Shown: piece by piece, positions 33,742-42,060 of the stretch
How the letters are laid out: every line of letters starts with the position of its first letter
Position numbering within the stretch: the stretch's first letter is position 1
Assembly (NCBI RefSeq): GCF_030268965.1
Contig: NZ_BSSE01000012.1
Coordinates: forward strand, 62,001-126,000
Direction: 5' to 3'
Length of the DNA: 64,000 nucleotides
Origin: Microtetraspora sp. NBRC 16547
GTDB lineage: Bacteria; Actinomycetota; Actinomycetes; Streptosporangiales; Streptosporangiaceae
The notes under the pieces: generated by a model
What the model was told of the DNA's origin: nothing
What the model saw: only the letters and a program-made list of their open reading frames with translations
Database searches by the model: none
Translations under genes and position numbers: made by a program

Positions 33742-33834
33742 TTGCGAATCGGTGGAGTCTGAGTCCTTTTTGCCGCGTTCTACTATGCTCTGCTGCTGAA
33801 TCGTCAGGATCCGTGCAGTAGGACTAGGATATCC

Positions 33835-36800
33835 GTGGCTGAAAAACTGAATATCATCACTCGCTCGGTGCTCGCCTTACTCATCGCCGGCTTCGGTCTC
33901 GCACAGGGCGGGACCGCGTCGGCGGACATCGACCCCGAGCCCGGGATTCCCGAGACCTTCACCGCCGACGCCCTGCCCACCTGGCAGATCAACGGCGTGG
34001 TCTGGAAGCAGGCGACGGTCGGCAACACCGTGTACGCCGTGGGCAGCTTCTCGAAGGCCCGTCCGCCGGGGACCAGCCCGGGTGACCCGCAGGAGGTCAG
34101 CCGGGCGAACATCCTCGCCTACGACATCACCACCGGAAACCTGCTGCCGTTCAACCACACCCTGAACGCGCAGGCGCGCACGATCGCCGCCTCTCCTGAC
34201 GGATCGCGGATCTACGTGGGCGGCGAGTTCACCACCGTCGACGGTGTGGCGCGCAACCGCCTGGTCGCGTTCAACACCGCGACCGGCGCCGTCGACACCG
34301 CCTTCAACCCGTCGGTGTCCTCGACCATCTGGGCGGTGACGGTCTCCGACTCCACCGTCTACATCGGTGGCAACTTCTTCAACGTCAACGGCTCCTCGCG
34401 TAACCGCGGCGCCGCCCTCGCCCGGAGCAACGGCGCGTTGCAGGCATGGCGCATCGACCCCGACGACGAGGTCCGCGCGATGCTGGTGGCCCCGAACCAG
34501 AGCCGGGTCATCGTCGGCGGAAAGTTCCAGAACTTCAACGGCGAGGCCCGCGTCGGCGTCACGGCGGTCGACCCGGTCACCGGCGCGTCGCTGCCGTGGA
34601 GCAGCCGTCCCACGCCCACCCGCGCGTCCAGCACGAACTTCTCCTACGTCGACGACCTCGTCACGGACGGCACGCTCATCTACGGCGCGAACGACGGTGA
34701 GGGCGGTCACTGGTTCGACGGCCGCTGGGCGGCGGAGCCGTACACGGGCGACCTGGTCTGGCTGGACAACTGCTACGGCGCGACGTACGGCATCTTCGTC
34801 ACCGGGCAGGTGCTCTACAGCGTCGGGCACGCGCACGACTGCAGCTCGCTCGGCGCGTTCCCCGAGGCGAGCCCGTCGAGATGGCAGCGCGCGCTCGCCG
34901 AGACGATCTATCCGACCGGAACCGACCACGCGCCACCCGGCGCCAACAGTAACTACAGCGGCCAGCCCATCCCGTCTCTGCTGCACTGGTTCCCGACGGT
35001 CAACGCCGGCAGCTACACCGGCATGAGCCAGGGCGGCTGGTCCCTCACCGGAAACTCCCAGTACCTGTCGATGGGCGGCGAGTTCACCACCGTCAACGGC
35101 AGCCCCCAGCAGGGCCTGACCCGGTTCGCGATCAAAACGCTGGCGCCCAAGAAGTCCGCGCCCATCGCCGCGGCGAGCCTGACCCCGAACGCGATCTCGT
35201 TCCAGGCGGGCACCGCCCGGGTCAGCTGGCAGGCGACCTGGGACCGTGACAACGAGAAGTTGACCTACGAGGTGCTGCGCGACGGCTCGAACACGCCGGT
35301 CGGGACCGTCACGGCCACGTCCAACTTCTGGACGCTTCCGTCGCTCGGCTTCAAGGACACCGGCCTCGCGCCCGGCAGCACGCACACCTACCGGGTCCGG
35401 GTGAAGGACCCCCAGGGCAACTCGGTCGGCAGCGGCACATCGGCGCCGGTCACCATCGCCGCCACCGGATCGTCCAGCGCCTACTCCGCGGCCGTGCTGA
35501 GTGACGCGCCGACGAGCTTCTGGAGGCTCGGCGAGAACGCCGGCCCCACGGCGTACGACTACGGCGGGTTCACCGACGTCACCCAGCAGAGCGGAGTGAC
35601 CTACGGCGCCGCCGGGGCGATCAACGGGGACCCGGACAACTCGTCCCACTTCAACGGCACCACCAGCGGATTCGGCGTGGCCAACTCCCGGGTCCCGGCG
35701 ACTCCGAGCTTCACCGTCGAGGGGTGGGTGAAGACCACCTCGACCAGCGGCGGCAAGATCGTCGGCTACGGCGACGCCGCCACCGGCAACAGCAGCAGCT
35801 ACGACCGGCACGTGTACATGGACAACGCGGGTCGTATCTGGTTCGGCGTCTACCCCGGCGCCGTCCGCACCGTCAACTCCGCCCCCGGCTTCAACGACGG
35901 CAAGTGGCACCATGTCGTGGCCACCCTCAGCGACACCGACGGCATGGCGCTCTACGTCGACGGCCGCCGCGTCGGCCAGAACGCGGGCACCACCAGCGCG
36001 CAGTCGTACTCCGGCTACTGGCGGCTGGGCGGCGACAACCTCAACGGATGGCCGAACCAGCCGTCGAGCGCCTACCTCAACGCCGACCTCGACGAGGTGG
36101 CGATCTACCCGACGGCACTGTCGCACGCCAAGGTGCTCGATCACTACGTCGCCAGCGGCCGTACCAGCCCGATCCCCACCGCCCCTGCGGACGCGTACGG
36201 CACGGCCGTCTACAACACCGAGCCGCTGTTCTACTGGCGGTTGGGCGAGCAGAGCGGCACCGTCGCCGCCGACGCGAGCAAGGGCGGCGTCGCCGGCACG
36301 TACACCGCGAGCGGCATCACCTACGGCCGGCCTGGCGCCATCACCGGCACCACGGACAAGGCCGTCGCGGTCAACAACGGCGCCGTCGTCTCGACGGCCT
36401 CCTACGGCAACCCGACGACCTATTCGGGGGAGCTGTGGTTCAAGACGACCACCACCAGCGGCGGCAAGATCATCGGCTTCGGCAACGCCGCCTCCGGGAC
36501 GAGTAACAACTACGACCGCCACGTCTACATGAGGAACGACGGGAAGCTGGTGTTCGGGACCTACACCGGCGCGTTCAACCTGATCACCTCGGCGAACGGC
36601 TACAACGACGGCCAGTGGCACCATCTGGTGGCCGCCCAGGGACCCGGCGGCATGAAGCTCTACGTCGACGGTGGTCTGGTCGGCACCAACCCGCAGACCG
36701 GTGGGGAGAACTACACCGGTTACTGGCGGGTGGGCGGCGACACCCTCGGCTCCTGGCCCGACCGGCCGACCAGCGACAACTTCAACGGTGAGATCGACGA

Positions 36801-38034
36801 GGTGGCCGTCTACGGAAGCGTCCTGTCGGACGCCCAGGTCGCCGAGCACTGGCAGAAGGGCTCGGGCAACGGCCCGCCCAATCAGGAGCCGACCGCCTCG
36901 TTCACCGCGACCTGCACGGATCTGGAGTGCTCGTTCGACGCAGGGGCCTCCAGCGACCCCGACGGCTCGATCACCGGGTACGCCTGGGACTTCGGTGACG
37001 GCACCACGGGCACCGGCACGACGGCCACGCACGCCTACCCGGCGGCGGGTGACTACACGGTCAAGCTGACGGTGACAGACAATGCGAGCGCGACCGGGAC
37101 GCACTCCGAGGTGGTCGTGCCCCGGCCTCCGGCGAACCCACCGGTGGTGATGGCCGTGGACGGCTTCGGCCGTACGGTCTCCGGCGGGCTCGGGTCGGCT
37201 GAGACCGGCGGCGCGTACACGCTCAGCGGCGCCGCCACGTCGTTCGCGGTCGACGGCACCGCGGCGACCCTCACGCTGCCGTCGACCAGCGCGAACCGGC
37301 GGGCGTACCTGAACGGCACGTCCAGCACGGACTCCGACACCGGGTTCACCTTCACCACTGACAAGTCCGGTACAGGCAACGGCATCTACATCTGGGCCAT
37401 CGGCCGGAGCGTCAGCGGTCAGGGCGACTACCGGGCTCGCATCCGGCTGCTCTCCTCGAACGGCGTCGGCCTCCAGGTGAGCCGCACCGACGCGTCGAAC
37501 ACCGAGACCCTGCTCGGCGCCGAGCAGACCGTCGCCGGTCTGACCTACAGCCCCGGTGCGGTCCTGAAGGTCAGGCTGCAGGTGGTGGGCACGTCGCCCA
37601 CCACCGTGCAGGCCAAGATGTGGCCCGCCGGGCAGACGGAGCCGGCCACCTGGCAGGTCAGCGCGACCGACTCGACGGCGGGGCTGCAGGCACCGGGTGG
37701 TGTCGGGTTCGGCGCGTTCCTGTCCGGCACGGCCACCAACGCGCCGGTCGTGGTCACGGTGGACGACCTGGCCTCGACCAACCCGGTGGCGGCGCCGACC
37801 GCGGCGTTCTCGGCGAACTGCACGGGTCTGTCCTGCTCGGTTGACGCCTCGGCGACCACCCCCGGATCCGCGCCGATCACGTCCTACACCTGGAGTTACG
37901 GTGACGGGGTCGTCGGCACCGGCCAGACCGCCTCGCACACGTTCGCGCGGGTGGGCACCTACCGGATCACGCTGACCGTGACCGGAGCCGACAACCGTAC
38001 GAACGTCGTCACCCAGACGGTGACCGTCCTCTGA
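33835..38034 (+). CDS. Giant secreted propeller/FN3/LamG/PKD surface protein
   Basis: This is a 1,399-residue exported protein. After a signal peptide (SVLALLIAGFGLAQGGTASA) comes a propeller (about 30-440) with four G-G-x-F-x-x-V/F-N-G blades such as RIYVGGEFTTVDG and TVYIGGNFFNVNG. An FN3 domain follows (about 440-545). Two LamG/concanavalin-like domains (about 546-783 and 784-1015) are close copies (YDRHVYMDNAGRIWFG and YDRHVYMRNDGKLVFG). Next are a PKD domain (about 1018-1085, YAWDFGDG), a further beta-sandwich (about 1105-1315) and a final PKD (about 1320-1399). There is no LPXTG or membrane anchor. It probably binds the locus's glycan or acts as an adhesin. The start is GTG 33835, and a terminator follows the stop. 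Confidence 0.92.
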   Translation: MAEKLNIITRSVLALLIAGFGLAQGGTASADIDPEPGIPETFTADALPTWQINGVVWKQATVGNTVYAVGSFSKARPPGTSPGDPQEVSRANILAYDITTGNLLPFNHTLNAQARTIAASPDGSRIYVGGEFTTVDGVARNRLVAFNTATGAVDTAFNPSVSSTIWAVTVSDSTVYIGGNFFNVNGSSRNRGAALARSNGALQAWRIDPDDEVRAMLVAPNQSRVIVGGKFQNFNGEARVGVTAVDPVTGASLPWSSRPTPTRASSTNFSYVDDLVTDGTLIYGANDGEGGHWFDGRWAAEPYTGDLVWLDNCYGATYGIFVTGQVLYSVGHAHDCSSLGAFPEASPSRWQRALAETIYPTGTDHAPPGANSNYSGQPIPSLLHWFPTVNAGSYTGMSQGGWSLTGNSQYLSMGGEFTTVNGSPQQGLTRFAIKTLAPKKSAPIAAASLTPNAISFQAGTARVSWQATWDRDNEKLTYEVLRDGSNTPVGTVTATSNFWTLPSLGFKDTGLAPGSTHTYRVRVKDPQGNSVGSGTSAPVTIAATGSSSAYSAAVLSDAPTSFWRLGENAGPTAYDYGGFTDVTQQSGVTYGAAGAINGDPDNSSHFNGTTSGFGVANSRVPATPSFTVEGWVKTTSTSGGKIVGYGDAATGNSSSYDRHVYMDNAGRIWFGVYPGAVRTVNSAPGFNDGKWHHVVATLSDTDGMALYVDGRRVGQNAGTTSAQSYSGYWRLGGDNLNGWPNQPSSAYLNADLDEVAIYPTALSHAKVLDHYVASGRTSPIPTAPADAYGTAVYNTEPLFYWRLGEQSGTVAADASKGGVAGTYTASGITYGRPGAITGTTDKAVAVNNGAVVSTASYGNPTTYSGELWFKTTTTSGGKIIGFGNAASGTSNNYDRHVYMRNDGKLVFGTYTGAFNLITSANGYNDGQWHHLVAAQGPGGMKLYVDGGLVGTNPQTGGENYTGYWRVGGDTLGSWPDRPTSDNFNGEIDEVAVYGSVLSDAQVAEHWQKGSGNGPPNQEPTASFTATCTDLECSFDAGASSDPDGSITGYAWDFGDGTTGTGTTATHAYPAAGDYTVKLTVTDNASATGTHSEVVVPRPPANPPVVMAVDGFGRTVSGGLGSAETGGAYTLSGAATSFAVDGTAATLTLPSTSANRRAYLNGTSSTDSDTGFTFTTDKSGTGNGIYIWAIGRSVSGQGDYRARIRLLSSNGVGLQVSRTDASNTETLLGAEQTVAGLTYSPGAVLKVRLQVVGTSPTTVQAKMWPAGQTEPATWQVSATDSTAGLQAPGGVGFGAFLSGTATNAPVVVTVDDLASTNPVAAPTAAFSANCTGLSCSVDASATTPGSAPITSYTWSYGDGVVGTGQTASHTFARVGTYRITLTVTGADNRTNVVTQTVTVL

Positions 38035-38043
38035 TCCAGTCGC

Positions 38044-38079
38044 GAGGCCCCGCTCGGGAGGGCGGGGCCTCACTCTTTT
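38044..38079 (+). terminator. Intrinsic terminator after the giant surface protein gene
   Basis: GAGGCCCCGC (38044-38053) and GCGGGGCCTC (38062-38071) form a perfect 10-bp stem with an 8-nt loop, followed by ACTCTTTT. It ends only 15 bp before the rmlC ATG, so rmlC needs read-through or a promoter overlapping the hairpin. Confidence 0.85.
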
Positions 38080-38093
38080 CTGAGGTGCAACGT

Positions 38094-38699
38094 ATGAAAC
38101 CGTTGTCCATCGGCGACGCCTACATCTTCACTCCCGTCGTACACGACGACGAGCGTGGCGCGTTCCTGGAATGGTTCCGGGCGGGGGAGTTCGCCGAGGC
38201 GGTGGGCCACCGGTTCGGCCTCGCCCAGGCGAACTGCTCGGTCTCCCGCAGGGGAGTTCTCCGAGGCGTCCATTTCGCGGAGGTGCCGGTCGGGCAGGCG
38301 AAGTACGTCACGTGCGTGGCGGGTTCGGTCCTCGACGTGGTCGTGGACCTCCGCGTCGGTTCGCCGACCTTCGGCCGGTGGGAGGCCGTAGAACTCGACG
38401 ACACGACCAGGCGGGGCGTCTACATCGCCGAGGGCCTCGGGCACGCTTTCATGGCGACCAGCGATCAGGCCACGGTCGTCTATCTGTGCTCCGAGCCATA
38501 CGCCCCGGGGCGGGAGCATGGGGTGCACCCGCTCGATCCCGAACTGGGGATCGCGTGGCCGAACGTGGAGCCCCTCCTTTCACCGAAGGACGCGGCGGCG
38601 CCGACGCTGTCCGAGGCGCTTTCCGCCGGCCTGCTGCCCGACTACGACCGATGCCTCGCCCACTACGAACGGCTCCGCGCTACCGGCCCGGTGGGGTGA
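38094..38699 (+). CDS. rmlC: dTDP-4-dehydrorhamnose 3,5-epimerase
   Basis: This 201-residue cupin carries out step 3 of dTDP-L-rhamnose synthesis. Signatures are PVVHDDERGAFLEWFRAGEF, QANCSVSRRGVLRGVHF (catalytic histidine in RGVHF), QAKYVTCVAGSVLDVVVDLR, SPTFGRWEAVEL and GLGHAFMA, then DPELGIAWP. ATG 38094 has GAGGTG upstream. With rmlA, rmlB and rmlD at 20-23 kb the pathway is complete inside the window. The gene is cut off from the operon by a strong terminator, and a second hairpin follows. Confidence 0.95.
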   Translation: MKPLSIGDAYIFTPVVHDDERGAFLEWFRAGEFAEAVGHRFGLAQANCSVSRRGVLRGVHFAEVPVGQAKYVTCVAGSVLDVVVDLRVGSPTFGRWEAVELDDTTRRGVYIAEGLGHAFMATSDQATVVYLCSEPYAPGREHGVHPLDPELGIAWPNVEPLLSPKDAAAPTLSEALSAGLLPDYDRCLAHYERLRATGPVG

Positions 38700-38721
38700 G
38701 GCGAATTCCGCAATGAACGCC

Positions 38722-38756
38722 GCAAGGCCCACCGGATCGGATCCGGTGGGCCTTGC
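38722..38756. terminator. Bidirectional terminator between rmlC and korB
   Basis: GCAAGGCCCACCGGATC (38722-38738) pairs with GATCCGGTGGGCCTTGC (38740-38756), a near-perfect 35-bp palindrome with a stem of at least 14 bp. It sits between convergent genes. Confidence 0.85.
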
Positions 38757-38820
38757 GCTGGATATCGGTCGTGACGGCGGTGAGCTCTCGTCAGCCGCGA
38801 TCACACCAGGTCGTGCTCGA

Positions 38821-39879
38821 TCAGGCGATGCGCCAGGTGTCGCCGCCGAGCAGCAGGTCGGCGAGCTGCCCCTTGCCCTTGTCGGCGGCGGCCTGCTCGA
38901 GCTGCTCGCTCATGAGCGTGTCGTACGCCGGGCGGTCCACCGAACGGAAGATCCCGATCGGCACGTGCTCGAACGCCGGATCGTCCAGCCGCGACAGCGC
39001 GAACGCCACGGACGGGTCCGGGCGGTGCGCGTCGTGGACGAGGATCTCGCTCTCGGCCACCTCGGCGCGGCGGACGACCTCCACCCCGCCCTGGGGCGAG
39101 AGCCGTACGGCCTTCTCGTTCTCGCCGGTGCCGAAGACGATCGGCTGGCCGTGCTCCAGCCTGATCGTGATCTCGTCCCGGGTCTCCGGCTCCTTCAGGG
39201 CGTCGAAGGCGCCGTCGTTGAAGATGTTGCAGTTCTGGTAGATCTCGACCAGCGATGTGCCCCGGTGCGCGGCCGCCTCCCGCAAAACACTGTGCAGGTG
39301 CTTGCGGTCCGAATCGATGGTCCGCGCGACGAACCCGGCCTCGGCGCCGAGCGCCAGCGAGATCGGGTTGAACGGCTTGTCCAGCGAGCCCATCGGCGTC
39401 GACTTGGTGATCTTCCCGATCTCGGAGGTCGGGGAGTACTGCCCCTTGGTCAGGCCGTAGATCCTGTTGTTGAACAGCAGGATGTTCAGGTTGACGTTGC
39501 GGCGCAGCGCGTGGATCAGGTGGTTGCCGCCGATGGACAGGGCGTCGCCGTCACCGGTGATCACCCACACCGACAGGTCGGGGCGGGACGCCGCCAGCCC
39601 CGTGGCGATGGCCGGAGCCCGCCCGTGGATCGAGTGGAACCCGTAGGTGTTCATGTAGTACGGGAACCGGGACGAGCAGCCGATGCCGGAGACGAACACG
39701 ATGTTCTCCCGGCGCAGGCCCAGCTCGGGCAGGAAGCTCTGGACGGCCGCGAGGATGGCGTAGTCGCCGCACCCGGGGCACCAGCGCACCTCCTGGTCGG
39801 ACTTGAAGTCCTTGAGGCTCTGCTTGGCGTCGGTCTTGGGCACCAGGGCCAGGCCCTTGCCGTTGAGGCTCTCAGTCAC
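38821..39879 (-). CDS. korB: 2-oxoacid:ferredoxin oxidoreductase, beta subunit
   Basis: This 352-residue subunit carries thiamine diphosphate. It has an iron-sulfur-type cysteine motif WCPGCGDYAIL (about residues 33-43), SGIGCSSRFPYYMNTYGFHS, and the TPP/Mg motif TGDGDALSIGGNHLIHALRR with NNRIYGLTKGQYSPTS. With KorA it converts 2-oxoglutarate (or another 2-oxoacid) and CoA to the acyl-CoA, CO2 and reduced ferredoxin. GTG 39879 overlaps the korA stop by 8 bp. In this locus it is the likely ferredoxin-reducing partner of the partial complex I. Confidence 0.95.
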   Translation of the reverse strand: MTESLNGKGLALVPKTDAKQSLKDFKSDQEVRWCPGCGDYAILAAVQSFLPELGLRRENIVFVSGIGCSSRFPYYMNTYGFHSIHGRAPAIATGLAASRPDLSVWVITGDGDALSIGGNHLIHALRRNVNLNILLFNNRIYGLTKGQYSPTSEIGKITKSTPMGSLDKPFNPISLALGAEAGFVARTIDSDRKHLHSVLREAAAHRGTSLVEIYQNCNIFNDGAFDALKEPETRDEITIRLEHGQPIVFGTGENEKAVRLSPQGGVEVVRRAEVAESEILVHDAHRPDPSVAFALSRLDDPAFEHVPIGIFRSVDRPAYDTLMSEQLEQAAADKGKGQLADLLLGGDTWRIA

Positions 39880-41719
39880 TGTTGATCACGTCCTGGATGA
39901 CTCCGGCCAGTTCCTCGGCCTTGAACGGAAGCCCGCGCACGCGGTTGTAGCTGATCACGTCGACCAGGAAGCGCGCCCGCAGGAGCAGCGCCAGCTGGCC
40001 GAGATTGATCTCCGGAAGCAGCACCCTGTCGTAGGAGCGCAGCACGTCGCCGGTGTTGGCGGGCAGCGGGTTGAGGTGCCGCAGGTGGGCCTGCGCGACC
40101 TTGCCGCCGTCCTTGCGCACCCGTCGTACGGCCGCCGCGATCGGGCCGTAGGTCGACCCCCAGCCGAGGACCAGGACCCGGGCGTCGCCGTCCTCGTCGT
40201 CCACCTCCAGCGGGGGGACGTCGATGCCGTCGATCTTGGCCTGGCGGAGCCGGACCATCCGGTCATGGTTGTTCGGGTCGTAGGAGATGTTGCCGCTGCC
40301 GTCGGCCTTCTCGATGCCGCCGATGCGGTGCTCCAGGCCCGGCGTCCCGGGGACGGCCCACGGCCGGGCCAGGGTCTCCGGGTCGCGCTTGAACGGCAGG
40401 TAGGTCGTGCCGTCCTCGCCGTTGGGCTCGGTGGTGAACTCGACCGAGATGTCCGGCAGCTCGGAGACCTCCGGCACCCGCCACGGCTCGGAGCCGTTCG
40501 CGAGGTAGCCGTCGGACAGCAGCATGACCGGCGTGCGGTACGCAAGGGCGATCCGCGCCGCCTCGACCGCGGCGTCGAAGCAGTCGGACGGGGTGGCGGG
40601 AGCCACGACCGGAACCGGGGACTCGCCGTTGCGGCCGAACATCGCCATCAGCAGGTCGGTCTGCTCGGTCTTGGTCGGCATGCCGGTCGAGGGGCCCGCG
40701 CGCTGGACGTCCACGACGATCAGCGGCAGCTCGGTCGCCACGGCGAGGCCGACGGTCTCGGCCTTCAGCGCGACGCCCGGGCCCGACGTGGTCGTCACCC
40801 CCAGCGCGCCGCCGAACGCGGCGCCGAGAGCGGCGCCCACTCCGGCGATCTCATCCTCGGCCTGGAACGTCCTGATGCCGAACCGCTTGTGCTTGGACAG
40901 CTCGTGCAGGATGTCGGAGGCCGGGGTGATGGGGTAGGAGCCCAGGAACAGCGGCAGCCCGGACTGGACCGACGCGGCGATCAGGCCGTAGGCGAGCGCC
41001 TGGTTGCCGGAGATGTTCCGGTAGACGCCCGGAGCGAGCGTGGCGGGCTTGATCTCGTAGGAGACCGAGAACGACTCGGTCGTCTCGCCGTAGTTCCACC
41101 CGGCCTGGAAGGCGGCGACGTTGGCCTTCGCGATGTCCGGCTTCTTGGCGAACTTCGCCTCGAGGAACTTGATCGTCGCCTCGGTCGGCCGGTGGTACAG
41201 CCAGGACAGGAGACCGAGCGCGAACATGTTCTTGGCCCGCTCGGCGTCCTTCTTGGAGATCGCGAAGCCTTCGAGTGCCTTGACGGTCAGCGACGTCAGC
41301 GGCAACGAGTGGACCCGCCACTCGGCCAGCGAGTCGTCCTCGAGCGGGTTGGTGGCGTATCCCACCTTCTGCAGGTTGCGCTTGGTGAACTCGTCGGTGT
41401 TCGCGATGATGTCGGCGCCGCGCGGCAGGTCGCCGAGGTTGGCCTTGAGCGCGGCCGGGTTCATCGCGACGAGCACGTTGGGGGCGTCGCCGGGGGTGAG
41501 GATGTCGTGGTCGGCGAAGTGGAGCTGGAAGCTCGACACGCCGGGCAGGGTCCCCGCGGGGGCGCGGATCTCCGCCGGGAAGTTGGGCAGAGTCGAGAGG
41601 TCGTTGCCGAATTTCGCCGTTTCCGCGGTGAATCGGTCGCCGGTCAGCTGCATGCCGTCACCGGAGTCGCCGGCGAACCGGATGATCACGCGATCGAGTT
41701 GCTGAACCTGCTTGGTCAC
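39872..41719 (-). CDS. korA: 2-oxoacid:ferredoxin oxidoreductase, fused gamma-alpha subunit
   Basis: This is a 615-residue chain. The N-terminal gamma domain (about residues 10-200) has IIRFAGDSGDGMQLTGDRFT. The alpha part, from about 225, has GNQALAYGLIAASVQSGLPL, LGSYPITPASDILHELSKHK, FQAEDEIAGVGAALGAAFGG and TTTSGPGVALKAETVGLAVA, then a C-terminal transketolase-like domain. This gamma-alpha fusion is typical of actinobacterial and mycobacterial KorA. The start is GTG 41719. It forms an operon with korB. No ferredoxin gene is adjacent. Confidence 0.95.
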   Translation of the reverse strand: MTKQVQQLDRVIIRFAGDSGDGMQLTGDRFTAETAKFGNDLSTLPNFPAEIRAPAGTLPGVSSFQLHFADHDILTPGDAPNVLVAMNPAALKANLGDLPRGADIIANTDEFTKRNLQKVGYATNPLEDDSLAEWRVHSLPLTSLTVKALEGFAISKKDAERAKNMFALGLLSWLYHRPTEATIKFLEAKFAKKPDIAKANVAAFQAGWNYGETTESFSVSYEIKPATLAPGVYRNISGNQALAYGLIAASVQSGLPLFLGSYPITPASDILHELSKHKRFGIRTFQAEDEIAGVGAALGAAFGGALGVTTTSGPGVALKAETVGLAVATELPLIVVDVQRAGPSTGMPTKTEQTDLLMAMFGRNGESPVPVVAPATPSDCFDAAVEAARIALAYRTPVMLLSDGYLANGSEPWRVPEVSELPDISVEFTTEPNGEDGTTYLPFKRDPETLARPWAVPGTPGLEHRIGGIEKADGSGNISYDPNNHDRMVRLRQAKIDGIDVPPLEVDDEDGDARVLVLGWGSTYGPIAAAVRRVRKDGGKVAQAHLRHLNPLPANTGDVLRSYDRVLLPEINLGQLALLLRARFLVDVISYNRVRGLPFKAEELAGVIQDVINSD

Positions 41720-42060
41720 AGCTGCTCAGTCCTCCTCGACGCGCCAAGGCGTCTTAGCTCGTGGCACGTTCTTATATCCATGCTAGATCCATCGGGCGCA
41801 CGCGTTCGATTGTCGCGTGAACCGCTCATCGCCGGGGTGTGACCTGCGTCGCATCAACCGGCGGGAGGATCCCGCTCGTGGGGTGTCCGCCGGTGCGCAG
41901 ATCGCTAGGGGATTCCAGGGCCGCCGCATCGACGGCCCTGTCACGATCGTTGGTAGCGCTTCGTGCGACACAGCCCCGCCGCGAGCCGGCACAGATCAAC
42001 GTGCAAGCGGGCGAAGAGGATGTTGCGGGTCACGAGGTCCAACTATATGTCCCCGCGCAT
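41720..42060. other. Upstream region of korAB
   Basis: This 341-bp gap lies between same-strand genes. On the minus strand TATAAG (41771-41776) is a candidate -10 about 50 bp before the korA start, and AGGAGG lies near the start. The rest has no recognised gene, operator or hairpin. Confidence 0.45.

Noticed and set aside
33877-38073. A 1,398-codon open frame on the minus strand opposite the giant surface protein
   Set aside because: Its product is arginine/glycine/valine-rich without domains, and the plus-strand frame has a signal peptide and clear FN3, LamG and PKD domains. Long antisense frames are expected in very GC-rich genes.
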